Positions 1 through 6,384 are shown, counted from the stretch's first letter. The stretch is 7,077 bases of DNA from Gammaproteobacteria bacterium (GCA_018222695.1 JAAEZV010000082.1:1-7077), one strand, 5' to 3'. Notes: a model not told the origin generated them from the sequence alone. Program-made: numbers and translations.

Positions 1-7
1 CCGACAC

Positions 8-430
8 TCAAGATGGTGTGAACAGGCGGCTGAGCGGGCCTTCCAATGCCATCCCTGTGAACATAGCCAAGCAAAAAACCACAGTAGACTCGTAGCCGTA
101 TAGCAAGCTCACCAGCGCAGGTCCCGGGCAGTAGCCCGACAGTCCCCAACCGATGCCAAATAGCACGGCGCCGCCCACCAAGCGTCGATCCAACAGCTGC
201 GTGCCGGGCAGTGAAAAAGTCGACGCCAGCAAGGGGGCCTCTCGTGCCGTCACGAGCGGAGTGATGAGAAATGTGACGACCACAGCGCCGCCCATGACGA
301 AGATCAGATCCGGTATCCACGCCCCTGTGATATTCAAGAATCCGAGCACTTTGGCCGGGTCTGACATGCCCGACAAGGTCAGTCCGAGGCCAAAAAGGAC
401 GCCTGATATTAAAGCGGGCCACGCCCTCAC
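8..430 (-). CDS. YeeE/YedE-type sulfur transporter, C-terminal half (DUF6691/PmpB-like)
   Basis: Small integral membrane protein of 140 aa, one half of a split YeeE/YedE transporter. Full-length YeeE takes up thiosulfate through conserved cysteines; split pairs are called PmpA/PmpB. Hydrophobic segments lie at about residues 5-21, 42-60, 84-100 and 114-130. Family signatures are SGMSDPAKVLGFL (about 20-32) and GWGLSGYCPGPALVSLLYG (about 94-112), whose Cys101 matches the conserved functional cysteine position. The reading frame is open further upstream, but the start chosen is a GTG that overlaps the TGA of the preceding gene (shared GTGA), with GGGAG about 5 nt before it. This start gives the normal family length and removes a non-homologous N-terminal extension. 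It is probably translationally coupled to its upstream partner. The substrate is inferred from the family: thiosulfate or another reduced sulfur species. Its downstream neighbours lie outside the window. Confidence 0.88.
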   Translation of the reverse strand: MRAWPALISGVLFGLGLTLSGMSDPAKVLGFLNITGAWIPDLIFVMGGAVVVTFLITPLVTAREAPLLASTFSLPGTQLLDRRLVGGAVLFGIGWGLSGYCPGPALVSLLYGYESTVVFCLAMFTGMALEGPLSRLFTPS

Positions 431-846
431 ACCGCAGCTCCCATCAAGCTTTGCATCACAAATACGGTGATGACGCCCAGTGTCATGAAGGTCAACGTGG
501 CGACCAGTGATCGTGGTGATCGCCGGCCTAGTCCACACACCCCGTGGCCACTAGTGCAGCCGCCACCCATGCGCGTCCCGAGGCCGACGAGGAGTCCACT
601 CGCGACAATCAGCCATAAGGGCGCGGTGGATTCGGCCGGAACAGGTTGGCCAATGACGTTGTGTGTCACTAAGCCGCCAAGTAGCAAACCCACCAAAAAC
701 AGGGTTCGCCACACGCGTTCTGGGCCTGCAAGGGACCCCCAGGCAATGCCGCTGATACCGGCTATCCGGCCGAGAGAAAGCAGCAACCACATGGCGGAGA
801 GGCCCAACAAAACGCCGCCGGTCAGCGGCAACAGATATGCATTCAT
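427..846 (-). CDS. YeeE/YedE-type sulfur transporter, N-terminal half (PmpA-like)
   Basis: Membrane protein of 139 aa, the first gene of the split transporter pair. Hydrophobic segments lie at about residues 5-25, 48-65, 77-93 and 114-131. The diagnostic motif GGGCTSGHGVCG (about 94-105) holds Cys97 and Cys104; the CTSGHG signature is typical of the Sulf_transp (YeeE/YedE) family, where this cysteine contacts the sulfur substrate. I chose the ATG at 846 because GAGAG lies about 10 nt upstream and the protein then begins MNAYLLPLTGG, as family members usually do. A TTG seven codons earlier (867) is possible but has no ribosome site. The stop overlaps the GTG start of the next gene by 4 bp, so the two are made together and probably form one transporter. 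No rhodanese, sulfur dioxygenase or ArsR-type regulator is visible in the window to name the sulfur pathway. Confidence 0.88.
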   Translation of the reverse strand: MNAYLLPLTGGVLLGLSAMWLLLSLGRIAGISGIAWGSLAGPERVWRTLFLVGLLLGGLVTHNVIGQPVPAESTAPLWLIVASGLLVGLGTRMGGGCTSGHGVCGLGRRSPRSLVATLTFMTLGVITVFVMQSLMGAAV

Positions 847-1008
847 CAGCACTAAACTCTCGATCAAAGATCATAGGCGACTAGTCAATAATCGGCCGGC
901 GGAGAGCGCAACGCAAGCAACACCTCCACGCAGTCTTACGGCGCAGGCGCGCGACCGTTCTCAGGAGGGTGCTGCGCTGTAGATTGTGTTCAGGTGTGGC
1001 TGTGTTGT

Positions 1009-1036
1009 TGGCGCGAGACCCGCGCCAGATATTTTT
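1009..1036 (+). terminator. Terminator-like hairpin with U-tract on plus strand
   Basis: A perfect 7-bp GC-rich stem, TGGCGCG / CGCGCCA (1009-1015 and 1021-1027), closes a 5-nt loop. On the plus strand it is followed by GATATTTTT, the standard layout of an intrinsic terminator. Read on the minus strand it lies about 20 nt after the anti-sigma stop codon, but there it is preceded by an A-tract and followed by ACAACACAG, so it lacks a U-tract. It may still end the sigma operon imperfectly, or protect that operon from antisense transcription. The rest of the gap (847-1046) shows no supportable gene. A perfect AGGAGG at 963-968 on the plus strand is followed by no usable start. Confidence 0.6.
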
Positions 1037-1046
1037 GAGGGCAGGC

Positions 1047-1787
1047 TTACCAACCGGATCCGATCAGCGCCGCTTCCTGCTGCGGTCCAAGCGCCACATC
1101 TGTCGCAGTCTCGTCGATAAACCGCGCTACCTGCTCGCTGTCGCCGGCACCGGCGGGACGATACTGGGTTTCCTGCTCGAGGAAGATTTCGCTACCCACG
1201 ACTTGGTTCACCCATTCGCCGCCATCCCGGCAGGCTACGCCGCGCCAGTGTGACTCGCTTTGACTCAGCAGAAACTCACGGCACCAGCGCCCGTCGGCCG
1301 CGGGAAAGGTCAAGACCGAGCGGAACTGACGATCGTCATCCAGCGCATCCCAGCCAGTGGCGCGCGACGGAGATTGCTCAAGAGCACTCGCCAACTGCGG
1401 ATCCATGGTCATGGGGTTGAAGACATCGGTTTGGTTCAGGTCGACCACTAATGCCATCGCTGTCGCGAACGAGGCAGCTACGGCGACGCTCGCCCAGCGC
1501 TGCCAGCGCCGGGTCATACCCAGTACGGCCACGTTGTCTGCCGTAACCAGGGGTACTAAATGTTCGGGAACTTGATTGCCAGATAGAGCAAAGAGCTGTT
1601 TCACCCGCTTGTCGTTGGCTTCCATGACCTCGAGGCGTGCTCGCAGGGCGGGCTCACTACGCAGCCTGCTGATCAGGGCAATGGTTCGCTCTGCGTCCAA
1701 CTCGTTATCGACATACATAGACAGCAAATGGTCGTCGTCCACTCGCGTTCCAGCCATGTCTACCACGTTCTGACGATCATCACTCAT
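1047..1787 (-). CDS. Transmembrane anti-sigma factor (ECF partner)
   Basis: Protein of 246 aa encoded directly downstream of an ECF sigma gene. The cytoplasmic N-terminus carries an anti-sigma-domain-like helical pattern, HLLSMYVDNELDAERT (about 20-35), but no HxxxCxxC zinc motif. Basic residues RRWQRW (about 93-98) precede one membrane segment at about 98-116. The remaining roughly 130 residues should be periplasmic and contain WCREF (Cys169) and GVACRDGGEW (Cys186), a pair that could form a disulfide. The expected role is to hold the ECF sigma factor at the inner membrane until an envelope signal releases it. The start is taken as the ATG at 1787 with AGGG about 8 nt upstream; a GTG three codons earlier (1796) is an alternative. 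The family is assigned from architecture and neighbours, since such proteins diverge strongly in sequence. The inducing signal is unknown. Confidence 0.82.
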   Translation of the reverse strand: MSDDRQNVVDMAGTRVDDDHLLSMYVDNELDAERTIALISRLRSEPALRARLEVMEANDKRVKQLFALSGNQVPEHLVPLVTADNVAVLGMTRRWQRWASVAVAASFATAMALVVDLNQTDVFNPMTMDPQLASALEQSPSRATGWDALDDDRQFRSVLTFPAADGRWCREFLLSQSESHWRGVACRDGGEWVNQVVGSEIFLEQETQYRPAGAGDSEQVARFIDETATDVALGPQQEAALIGSGW

Positions 1788-1807
1788 CGTAATCACCCTG
1801 TTCTTCC

Positions 1808-1852
1808 GGCCCGTCCCAAGTGGGCCCTGACGAATGCTGAAGGCTTAAGCCT
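1808..1852 (-). repeat. Hairpin and palindrome between sigma and anti-sigma genes
   Basis: Two short symmetric elements lie at the junction of the two genes. AGGCTTAAGCCT (1841-1852) is a perfect 12-bp palindrome spanning the sigma factor's TAA stop. GGCCC (1808-1812) and GGGCC (1822-1826) can pair across a 9-nt loop about 20 nt before the anti-sigma start. The genes are 57 nt apart rather than overlapping, so the structures could set the amount of anti-sigma made per sigma. Neither is followed by a U-tract, so they are not standard terminators. The function is inference. Confidence 0.35.
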
Positions 1853-2351
1853 CTCTTTCTGCACTCCACTCCAAATCCTCAGCCAGCGCTTTTCGTGCTC
1901 GAGCGACACGACTCATGATCGTACCGATCGGCACTTCCAGCAGCGCCGCTGCCTCAGCGTAGGAACAACCCTCTACTGCAACCTGAACCAACGCTGCGCG
2001 TTGCTCAGGCGGTAAACGTTCCATCGCCGCTGATACCCGATCGAGCTGTACGGATTCGTCAGTGTTTGCCGAAGTGGTTCCGGCCCCTTCCACTGCGCTT
2101 TCTGACTGCGCGTAACGACTCCGAACGTCTCTGGATCGAATCTCATCAATCCACAAATTGCGGCATACCCGGTGCGACCACTTAGCGACGTGCGCGTCTT
2201 CGGGCATGCCTTTCTCTAGCAGGCGTTCAACCGTGATTTGCAACAAATCGTCGGCATCAGCGGGATCTGACGTCAGTGAGAGGCAGTACCGCTTTAAGCG
2301 GGGCAGCTCCTCAATCAGGTCCTGTCTTTGTTGGGCGGTTAAACTCGCCAT
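1845..2351 (-). CDS. ECF-family RNA polymerase sigma factor
   Basis: Sigma-70 family protein of 168 aa with only regions 2 and 4, as in ECF (group IV) sigma factors. Region 2 spans about residues 12-78: DADDLLQITVERLLEK (32-47) is the core-binding part, and WSHRVCRNLWIDEIRSR (58-74) the -10 recognition helices. After a polar linker (about 82-100), region 4 spans about 103-158, with LPPEQRAALVQVAVEGCSYA leading into a helix-turn-helix, AALLEVPIGTIMSRVARARK, that reads the -35. The sequence is full length with no extra C-terminal domain. The start ATG is preceded by AGGCGA. The anti-sigma gene follows 57 nt downstream on the same strand, and a subtilase gene diverges 100 nt upstream. A likely autoregulatory promoter precedes it. 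I cannot assign a numbered ECF group from sequence alone. Confidence 0.95.
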   Translation of the reverse strand: MASLTAQQRQDLIEELPRLKRYCLSLTSDPADADDLLQITVERLLEKGMPEDAHVAKWSHRVCRNLWIDEIRSRDVRSRYAQSESAVEGAGTTSANTDESVQLDRVSAAMERLPPEQRAALVQVAVEGCSYAEAAALLEVPIGTIMSRVARARKALAEDLEWSAEREA

Positions 2352-2371
2352 ATCTCGCCTGCTATCGTTTT

Positions 2372-2397
2372 GACGTTTCAGGGTGGGACTTATTCCC
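2372..2397 (-). promoter_or_regulatory. Candidate ECF-type autoregulatory promoter, overlapping palindrome
   Basis: On the minus strand GGAATAA (2390-2396) is followed after 14 nt by CGTC (2372-2375), the -35/-10 layout of many ECF promoters (GGAA-type -35, CGTC-type -10). Transcription would start near 2365, leaving a leader of about 14 nt before the sigma gene's ATG. The -35 sits inside GGGACTTATTCCC (2385-2397), whose GGGA/TCCC arms are inverted. The plus strand therefore reads GGGACTT toward the subtilase gene, though no matching CGTC follows at the right distance. This is a pattern match by eye, not evidence of activity. Confidence 0.4.
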
Positions 2398-2451
2398 TCT
2401 CGGACTGTAGTTTTTGCTTTTAAGCGCGAGCCAGAAAGGGGTTAGACTCGC

Positions 2452-3729
2452 ATGATGTCCAGCATCAACGCGCTACTTCAAGCCAAATATTCCCCGATCA
2501 GCAGCCTATTTCGGGCGGCAGCGGCGTTGTTATTGGGTTTTGCGCTGATTCAGCCCGGTTTGAGTCAGGAGGTTGAGGACCAGGTTTCCGATATCGTTTC
2601 AGAGGCTACCGAAGAGCGAATAGAGCAAGCCATGGAGGATCTGCTCACCGATATTGAGTCTCGGATCAGTGAAGATGCCCTCCGTATTCAGACTGACCAT
2701 TGGTTGGTCATGGCAGAGGCGGATGTATTTGAACAATTGGCGCAGGAAGGCTATCTCTTTGACCGGGTCAGCGAGTTAGACGGTCTGGGTTTTTTACTGG
2801 CGGAGGTTGCGGCCCCCGCCAGCTTCGATTTGTCGGCGACCCGCGCGGGTATCTATGAGGTGATTGGTGGCGACAGGGCTGACGTCGATCTCAACCACCT
2901 CTACACCGCTGGCGTGCCAGATGATCCGGATACCGACATAGCGGGTGTCGCGCCTCGAGAGTTACTGGCCTTACCTACCGATCTATCTGACTTGTCGTTG
3001 CGCATCGGGATTATCGACAGCAGTGTGGATCAGGGGCACGGTGCTTTTTCTCAGGCGTCGATTACGACCCGACGCTTTGTAGAGAACGACTCGCCACCCA
3101 ACTTCCATGGCACAGCGATCGCTTCCATCATTGCCAGCAATGACCCATCGGCACTGGGCCTTGCGCCCCGAGCTGAATTGTTTGCTGCGGAGGTGTTCGA
3201 TCAAACCGAGGAGCAGGGCGAATTCGCCAGCACGGTCAGCCTGATCAAAGCACTCAATTGGCTCATAACCGAACAGGTGTCTGTGATTAATATCAGCTTG
3301 GCGGGCCCTCCCAACCGACTGCTTGAGACCGCGCTGGCGCGCGTGCGTGAGCGAGGCGTTCTGGCGATTGCGGCGGCCGGCAATGGGGGGCCGATGGCAC
3401 AGCCTATGTATCCTGCGGCGTATCCGGAGGTAGTGGCCGTGACGGCAACCGACAACCGCGGTCGCGCGTTTCGCCTGGCCAATCGCGGTGAGTACGTCGA
3501 TATTGCTGCGCCTGGAGTCAATGTTCGGCATGCGCAGGCTGGAGGGGGTTATGCGGCCTCATCCGGCACCTCCTATGCGGTACCGTTTGTCACCGTCGCT
3601 GCGGCCCGCTTGCTGCAATCAAATAGTGAGCCCGCTGTGATGCTGGATGCGCTCTACGCCAGTGCCGTTGATATAGGCGCCCCGGGGCGCGATCAAATCT
3701 ACGGCTACGGGCAATTACAGTTCCAGTAG
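2452..3729 (+). CDS. Exported S8 family (subtilisin-like) serine protease
   Basis: Subtilase of 425 aa. Residues 1-38 look like a Sec signal peptide: a hydrophobic stretch AAAALLLGFALI and possible cleavage near GLSQ. An acidic helical stretch (about 40-78) and a propeptide-like region starting near DHWLVMAEA (82-90) come before the catalytic domain, about 180-425. The triad is complete: Asp189 in RIGIIDSSVD, His219 in NFHGTAIASI, Ser374 in SGTSYAVP, with the oxyanion Asn311 in AAAGNGG. The usual GTSMA is GTSYA here. There is no C-terminal anchor, autotransporter barrel or pre-peptidase domain, so the mature enzyme is probably periplasmic or released. AAGGGG lies about 10 nt before the first of two adjacent ATGs (2452, 2455). 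It diverges from the ECF sigma gene and converges with a beta-barrel gene. Its substrate is unknown; regulation by the neighbouring sigma factor is inferred. Confidence 0.93.
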   Translation: MMSSINALLQAKYSPISSLFRAAAALLLGFALIQPGLSQEVEDQVSDIVSEATEERIEQAMEDLLTDIESRISEDALRIQTDHWLVMAEADVFEQLAQEGYLFDRVSELDGLGFLLAEVAAPASFDLSATRAGIYEVIGGDRADVDLNHLYTAGVPDDPDTDIAGVAPRELLALPTDLSDLSLRIGIIDSSVDQGHGAFSQASITTRRFVENDSPPNFHGTAIASIIASNDPSALGLAPRAELFAAEVFDQTEEQGEFASTVSLIKALNWLITEQVSVINISLAGPPNRLLETALARVRERGVLAIAAAGNGGPMAQPMYPAAYPEVVAVTATDNRGRAFRLANRGEYVDIAAPGVNVRHAQAGGGYAASSGTSYAVPFVTVAAARLLQSNSEPAVMLDALYASAVDIGAPGRDQIYGYGQLQFQ

Positions 3730-3788
3730 TGCTGAAGGCGTCCCTGTCTCAAGCATATTGAATCGCCGCGCTTCCGATGAGCGAGGAC

Positions 3789-4703
3789 TTAGAAAGACAA
3801 TCGAATTTCGGTGCCCACCACCAGGTCGCTATAACTCGCGGTAGGCAGATTCGAGTCGTAATCAGAGTTCTTGATCATCACCGCCCAGGACGCGTAGTCG
3901 GTGAATGCAAGTCGTAGCTCGGCCGAGAAACGCCAGCGGGTATCCTCGCGCTCGGTGCCGATCATCGGATCGGGTGCTTTGTACTGTCGATCCTCATACT
4001 TGCCCTCGATCTCAAGCTCCAGAGGGAGTCGCCCCAGATTTTCGCGATGCACGTAACGTGCCTTGATCGCATGTGAGTCGTAGTCGTAGCGATTCGCGCG
4101 CGCGTTGTCCACGCGGAAGGTATAACCCACAACCGCATAGCGCTTCAGGCCCTGAATGAAATAGTAGCTGTCCAGAGAAACGCTGTGGCTGTCGGCCTCC
4201 CGGCCGGGGCGGCGGGCGATCGTTTTCTCGCCGTAAACGTATTCTCCTCGCAAGAACCATTGCTTGCTCAAAAAGCCCGCTAAGTAGGGAGAGAGTCGCT
4301 CGTAGGTCAGGAACTCTTCGTCATCGAGGTCGGCAGAGACATCGAACCAGTTGATGCCCACAGTGGCTTTGCCCAACTGCGCCTCCAGATTCACCCCGAG
4401 TGATTCGGTGCGTCGATCAACCTGAGAGAACTCCTGGTAACTGTCATCAACCAATCCTGCTGACACACGCAGCGACGCGCGATCTTCATAGCTGAACAAG
4501 GCTGACCCCTGAATCTCCAGCGTGGTGACCTCATCGGACTCACCCGTCGCTCGTTCCAGTTCATCGAGGCCGACGTTGTCATCCCACGCGTAACCCGCCG
4601 CTAACTCGAGGTCAAAGTCGGCCCCCGATGCCGAGGCGCCGCATAGGCAACCCGTTATCAGCAACAGGGCTCTGGCAAGTGCAGTGAAAGCCTTTGTTTG
4701 CAT
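3789..4703 (-). CDS. Outer-membrane beta-barrel protein
   Basis: Protein of 304 aa. An N-terminal signal sequence (Lys4, Arg11, then ALLLITGCLCGASASGA) probably ends before ADFDLEL. From there to the end it alternates polar and hydrophobic residues, with many aromatic strand ends and acidic turns, for example VTTLEIQGSALFSYED, VGINWFDVSADL, SVSLDSYYFIQG and AVVGYTFRVDN. It ends in TEIRLSF with a terminal Phe, the BAM recognition signal of outer-membrane barrels. The early GYAWDDNVG and the late YSDLVVGTEIRLSF resemble barrels of the DUF560/SLAM type, but without TPRs; exact family uncertain. ITGC (16-19) could pass as a lipobox, though a barrel makes this less likely. An in-frame TGA four codons upstream fixes the start near this ATG, yet the preceding bases are pyrimidine-rich with no Shine-Dalgarno. 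It converges with the subtilase gene 59 nt away, with no clear terminator between. Confidence 0.83.
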   Translation of the reverse strand: MQTKAFTALARALLLITGCLCGASASGADFDLELAAGYAWDDNVGLDELERATGESDEVTTLEIQGSALFSYEDRASLRVSAGLVDDSYQEFSQVDRRTESLGVNLEAQLGKATVGINWFDVSADLDDEEFLTYERLSPYLAGFLSKQWFLRGEYVYGEKTIARRPGREADSHSVSLDSYYFIQGLKRYAVVGYTFRVDNARANRYDYDSHAIKARYVHRENLGRLPLELEIEGKYEDRQYKAPDPMIGTEREDTRWRFSAELRLAFTDYASWAVMIKNSDYDSNLPTASYSDLVVGTEIRLSF

Positions 4704-4779
4704 CGGGAGGGTTCAGGGGAAGTTGGCAGGGAGCGTAATACACCCGGTGATGATTCGCTTCCCATGCACGCCAATGTTT

Positions 4780-4851
4780 CCGTGAAAAGTCACTTGACCA
4801 AGCTCCGCCGTCAGTGGGGCAGTAGTGGGAATGAGCGGACGGATTTCACGG
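4780..4851. repeat. Wide inverted repeat between beta-barrel and FMN protein genes
   Basis: CCGTGAAA (4780-4787) and TTTCACGG (4844-4851) are perfect 8-bp inverted copies 56 bases apart. A second shorter pair, CCGTC / GACGG, nests inside, and GTCACTTGAC forms a small palindrome near the left arm. The right arm overlaps the stop codon of the FMN protein gene. RNA from either strand could fold into a branched structure. No U-tract follows immediately, so this is not a simple terminator, and an 8-bp match at this spacing could be chance. The rest of the interval 4704-4845 shows nothing further I can support. Confidence 0.25.
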
Positions 4852-6339
4852 TGATAAAACAGTGTCTAACGGTGAAGGTTGACCCTGGTCGTTAATGACG
4901 AAGGCGTGCTGCCGTGACAGGGCCTGAGGGTCCAGCACGCCGCAGCTGTGCGCGATCAGCTCAACCTCCTCTCGCATCGAGATCGCGTAGTTGGCGACCC
5001 GGTCGGCTTTGACGGTGGGATCTAGGCCTTTTTGCAGTTTAGGGTCGTGGGTAGTGATGCCGGTGGGGCAGGTATTTTCGTTGCATTGCAGGGCTTGTAT
5101 GCATCCGAGGGAGAACATGAAGCCCCTCGCTGAGCAGACCACGTCAGCACCCAGACACAGTGCCGCGGCCACTCCCGCAGGATTGATCATTTTCCCCGAG
5201 GCGATCAATTTGATGCGCTCTCGCAGACCGGCCGAGGTCAATTTCTCGTCCACCAGCGGCAGGCTGGACGCCACGGGCAGCCCCATGTTGTCCATCAAGC
5301 CCTGGGGGGCGGCTCCTGTACCGCCATCCGCACTATCCAAGGTGATGAAGTCGGGTGCTGACGCCAGTCCCCGTGCGTGGATGGCCTCACAAAAATCATC
5401 TAGCCATCCGGCCTGCCCCAGAACCAGTTTGATGCCGGTGGGTTTCCCCGATGCCGAACGAACTCGGTCAATCAGATCCAGCAGGGAGTCAGCGTCGGTG
5501 ACCTCCGGGTGACGGTTGGGGCTGATTGAATCCTCACCCGGCGGTATGCCGCGGGTCGTCGCGATCAGGTCGGTCACTTTCTCCGCCGGCAGAATGCCGC
5601 CTTTTCCGGGTTTCGCTCCCTGAGACAATTTGATTTCAAACATTCTTACCTGTGGGATCGCTGCGAGCCCTGCGATTTTCTCGATGTCCAGATTGCCGTC
5701 ATCGTCCCGCACACCATATTTCGCGGTGCCGATCTGGAATACGAGATCGCAGTCTGCAGTTTGGTGAAACGGGGATAATCCGCCTTCTCCAGTATTCAGC
5801 CATACGTGGCTTGTCGCGGCTCCCACCGAGAGCGCCTCGATCGCAGGGCCTGACAGCGCACCGTAGGACATGGCTGAAATGTTGAAGATGGAGGGGGCAC
5901 CATAGGGTTCGCGCACGTAGCCCTCACCAAAGACCATCGGCGTTGAAGTGTGTGCTTTGATCTCATCTTTCGTGGGAGGGAAGGCGCTATTGAGAAAGAA
6001 TATGTCGCCGGGGCGATTGAGCGGTTTTGTTGAACCAAAGGCGATAGTGCTATCGAGTTTTTTGGCGGCGCGTGCTACCCAAGCTCGTTGAGCCCGGTTG
6101 AAAGGGAGCTCTTCGCGATCCATGGCGAAGAAATACTGTCTAAAGAAGACGCCCAGATGTTCGAACACATAACGGAGCCGGCCGATCACTGGATAGTTTT
6201 TGCGGATGGCTTGGCTGTTTTGTGTCACGTCGATGACGTACAGCACGACCACGGCGATGAGTGCCATGAGAATCGCCATCGCCAACAGCATCATCGCGGC
6301 GTCGAGCACACCATCCAGCAGGTCTAGAAACGCCGTCAT
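4846..6339 (-). CDS. Membrane-anchored FMN-binding glutamate synthase-domain protein (YerD-like)
   Basis: Protein of 497 aa. One membrane segment (about 14-37) anchors the N-terminus; residues from about 100 form the Glu_synthase FMN barrel found in the centre of GltB. Motifs, in order: ISAMSYGALS (154-163), NTGEGG (182-187), EIKLSQGAKPGKGG (235-248), DSADGGTGAAP (335-345), and the 3Fe-4S cysteines Cys413, Cys419, Cys424 in the C-x5-C-x4-C spacing of glutamate synthases, ending in CPTGITT. The amidotransferase domain and the C-terminal beta-helix of true GltB are absent, and no gltD is nearby, so this is not a complete NADPH glutamate synthase. The length matches stand-alone homologues such as Bacillus YerD, whose physiological reaction I do not know to be settled. 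The frame opens 32 codons earlier (6435), but GGGAGG four bases before the ATG at 6339 decides the start. It appears monocistronic. Confidence 0.9.
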   Translation of the reverse strand: MTAFLDLLDGVLDAAMMLLAMAILMALIAVVVLYVIDVTQNSQAIRKNYPVIGRLRYVFEHLGVFFRQYFFAMDREELPFNRAQRAWVARAAKKLDSTIAFGSTKPLNRPGDIFFLNSAFPPTKDEIKAHTSTPMVFGEGYVREPYGAPSIFNISAMSYGALSGPAIEALSVGAATSHVWLNTGEGGLSPFHQTADCDLVFQIGTAKYGVRDDDGNLDIEKIAGLAAIPQVRMFEIKLSQGAKPGKGGILPAEKVTDLIATTRGIPPGEDSISPNRHPEVTDADSLLDLIDRVRSASGKPTGIKLVLGQAGWLDDFCEAIHARGLASAPDFITLDSADGGTGAAPQGLMDNMGLPVASSLPLVDEKLTSAGLRERIKLIASGKMINPAGVAAALCLGADVVCSARGFMFSLGCIQALQCNENTCPTGITTHDPKLQKGLDPTVKADRVANYAISMREEVELIAHSCGVLDPQALSRQHAFVINDQGQPSPLDTVLSP

Positions 6340-6343
6340 TTTT

Positions 6344-6350
6344 CCTCCCT
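6344..6350 (-). promoter_or_regulatory. Ribosome binding site that fixes the FMN protein start
   Basis: On the minus strand AGGGAGG is followed by AAAA and ATG. It is the strongest Shine-Dalgarno in the window and overrides the upstream in-frame start at 6435, whose extra residues contain no recognisable family sequence. Confidence 0.85.
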
Positions 6351-6384
6351 GGCCACAACTTGCAAACAGCCACAACAAGTAAAA

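Noticed and set aside
467..982. Plus-strand frame of 171 codons opposite the YeeE gene
   Set aside because: The minus strand carries clear YeeE family motifs here; this frame is Pro/Arg/Thr rich and has no recognisable feature.
969..1253. Plus-strand frame of 94 codons with AGGAGG just before it
   Set aside because: AGGAGG abuts the GTG with no spacing, the frame runs through a terminator hairpin and antisense to the anti-sigma gene, and the protein resembles nothing known.
2983..3531. Long minus-strand frame of 182 codons inside the subtilase gene
   Set aside because: It lies wholly opposite a protease with all catalytic motifs; the composition (Arg, His, Gln rich) is that of an antisense shadow.
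3730..3788. Bidirectional terminator between the convergent subtilase and barrel genes
   Set aside because: Only a weak CGCT/AGCG stem is visible and no T-tract on either strand.
4698..4895. Small plus-strand frame in the gap between barrel and FMN protein genes
   Set aside because: It begins with TTG without a ribosome site, overlaps two genes on the other strand and shows no protein-like pattern.
4991..5512. Plus-strand frame of 173 codons opposite the FMN protein
   Set aside because: The opposite strand encodes the conserved FMN and cysteine motifs, so this is a shadow.
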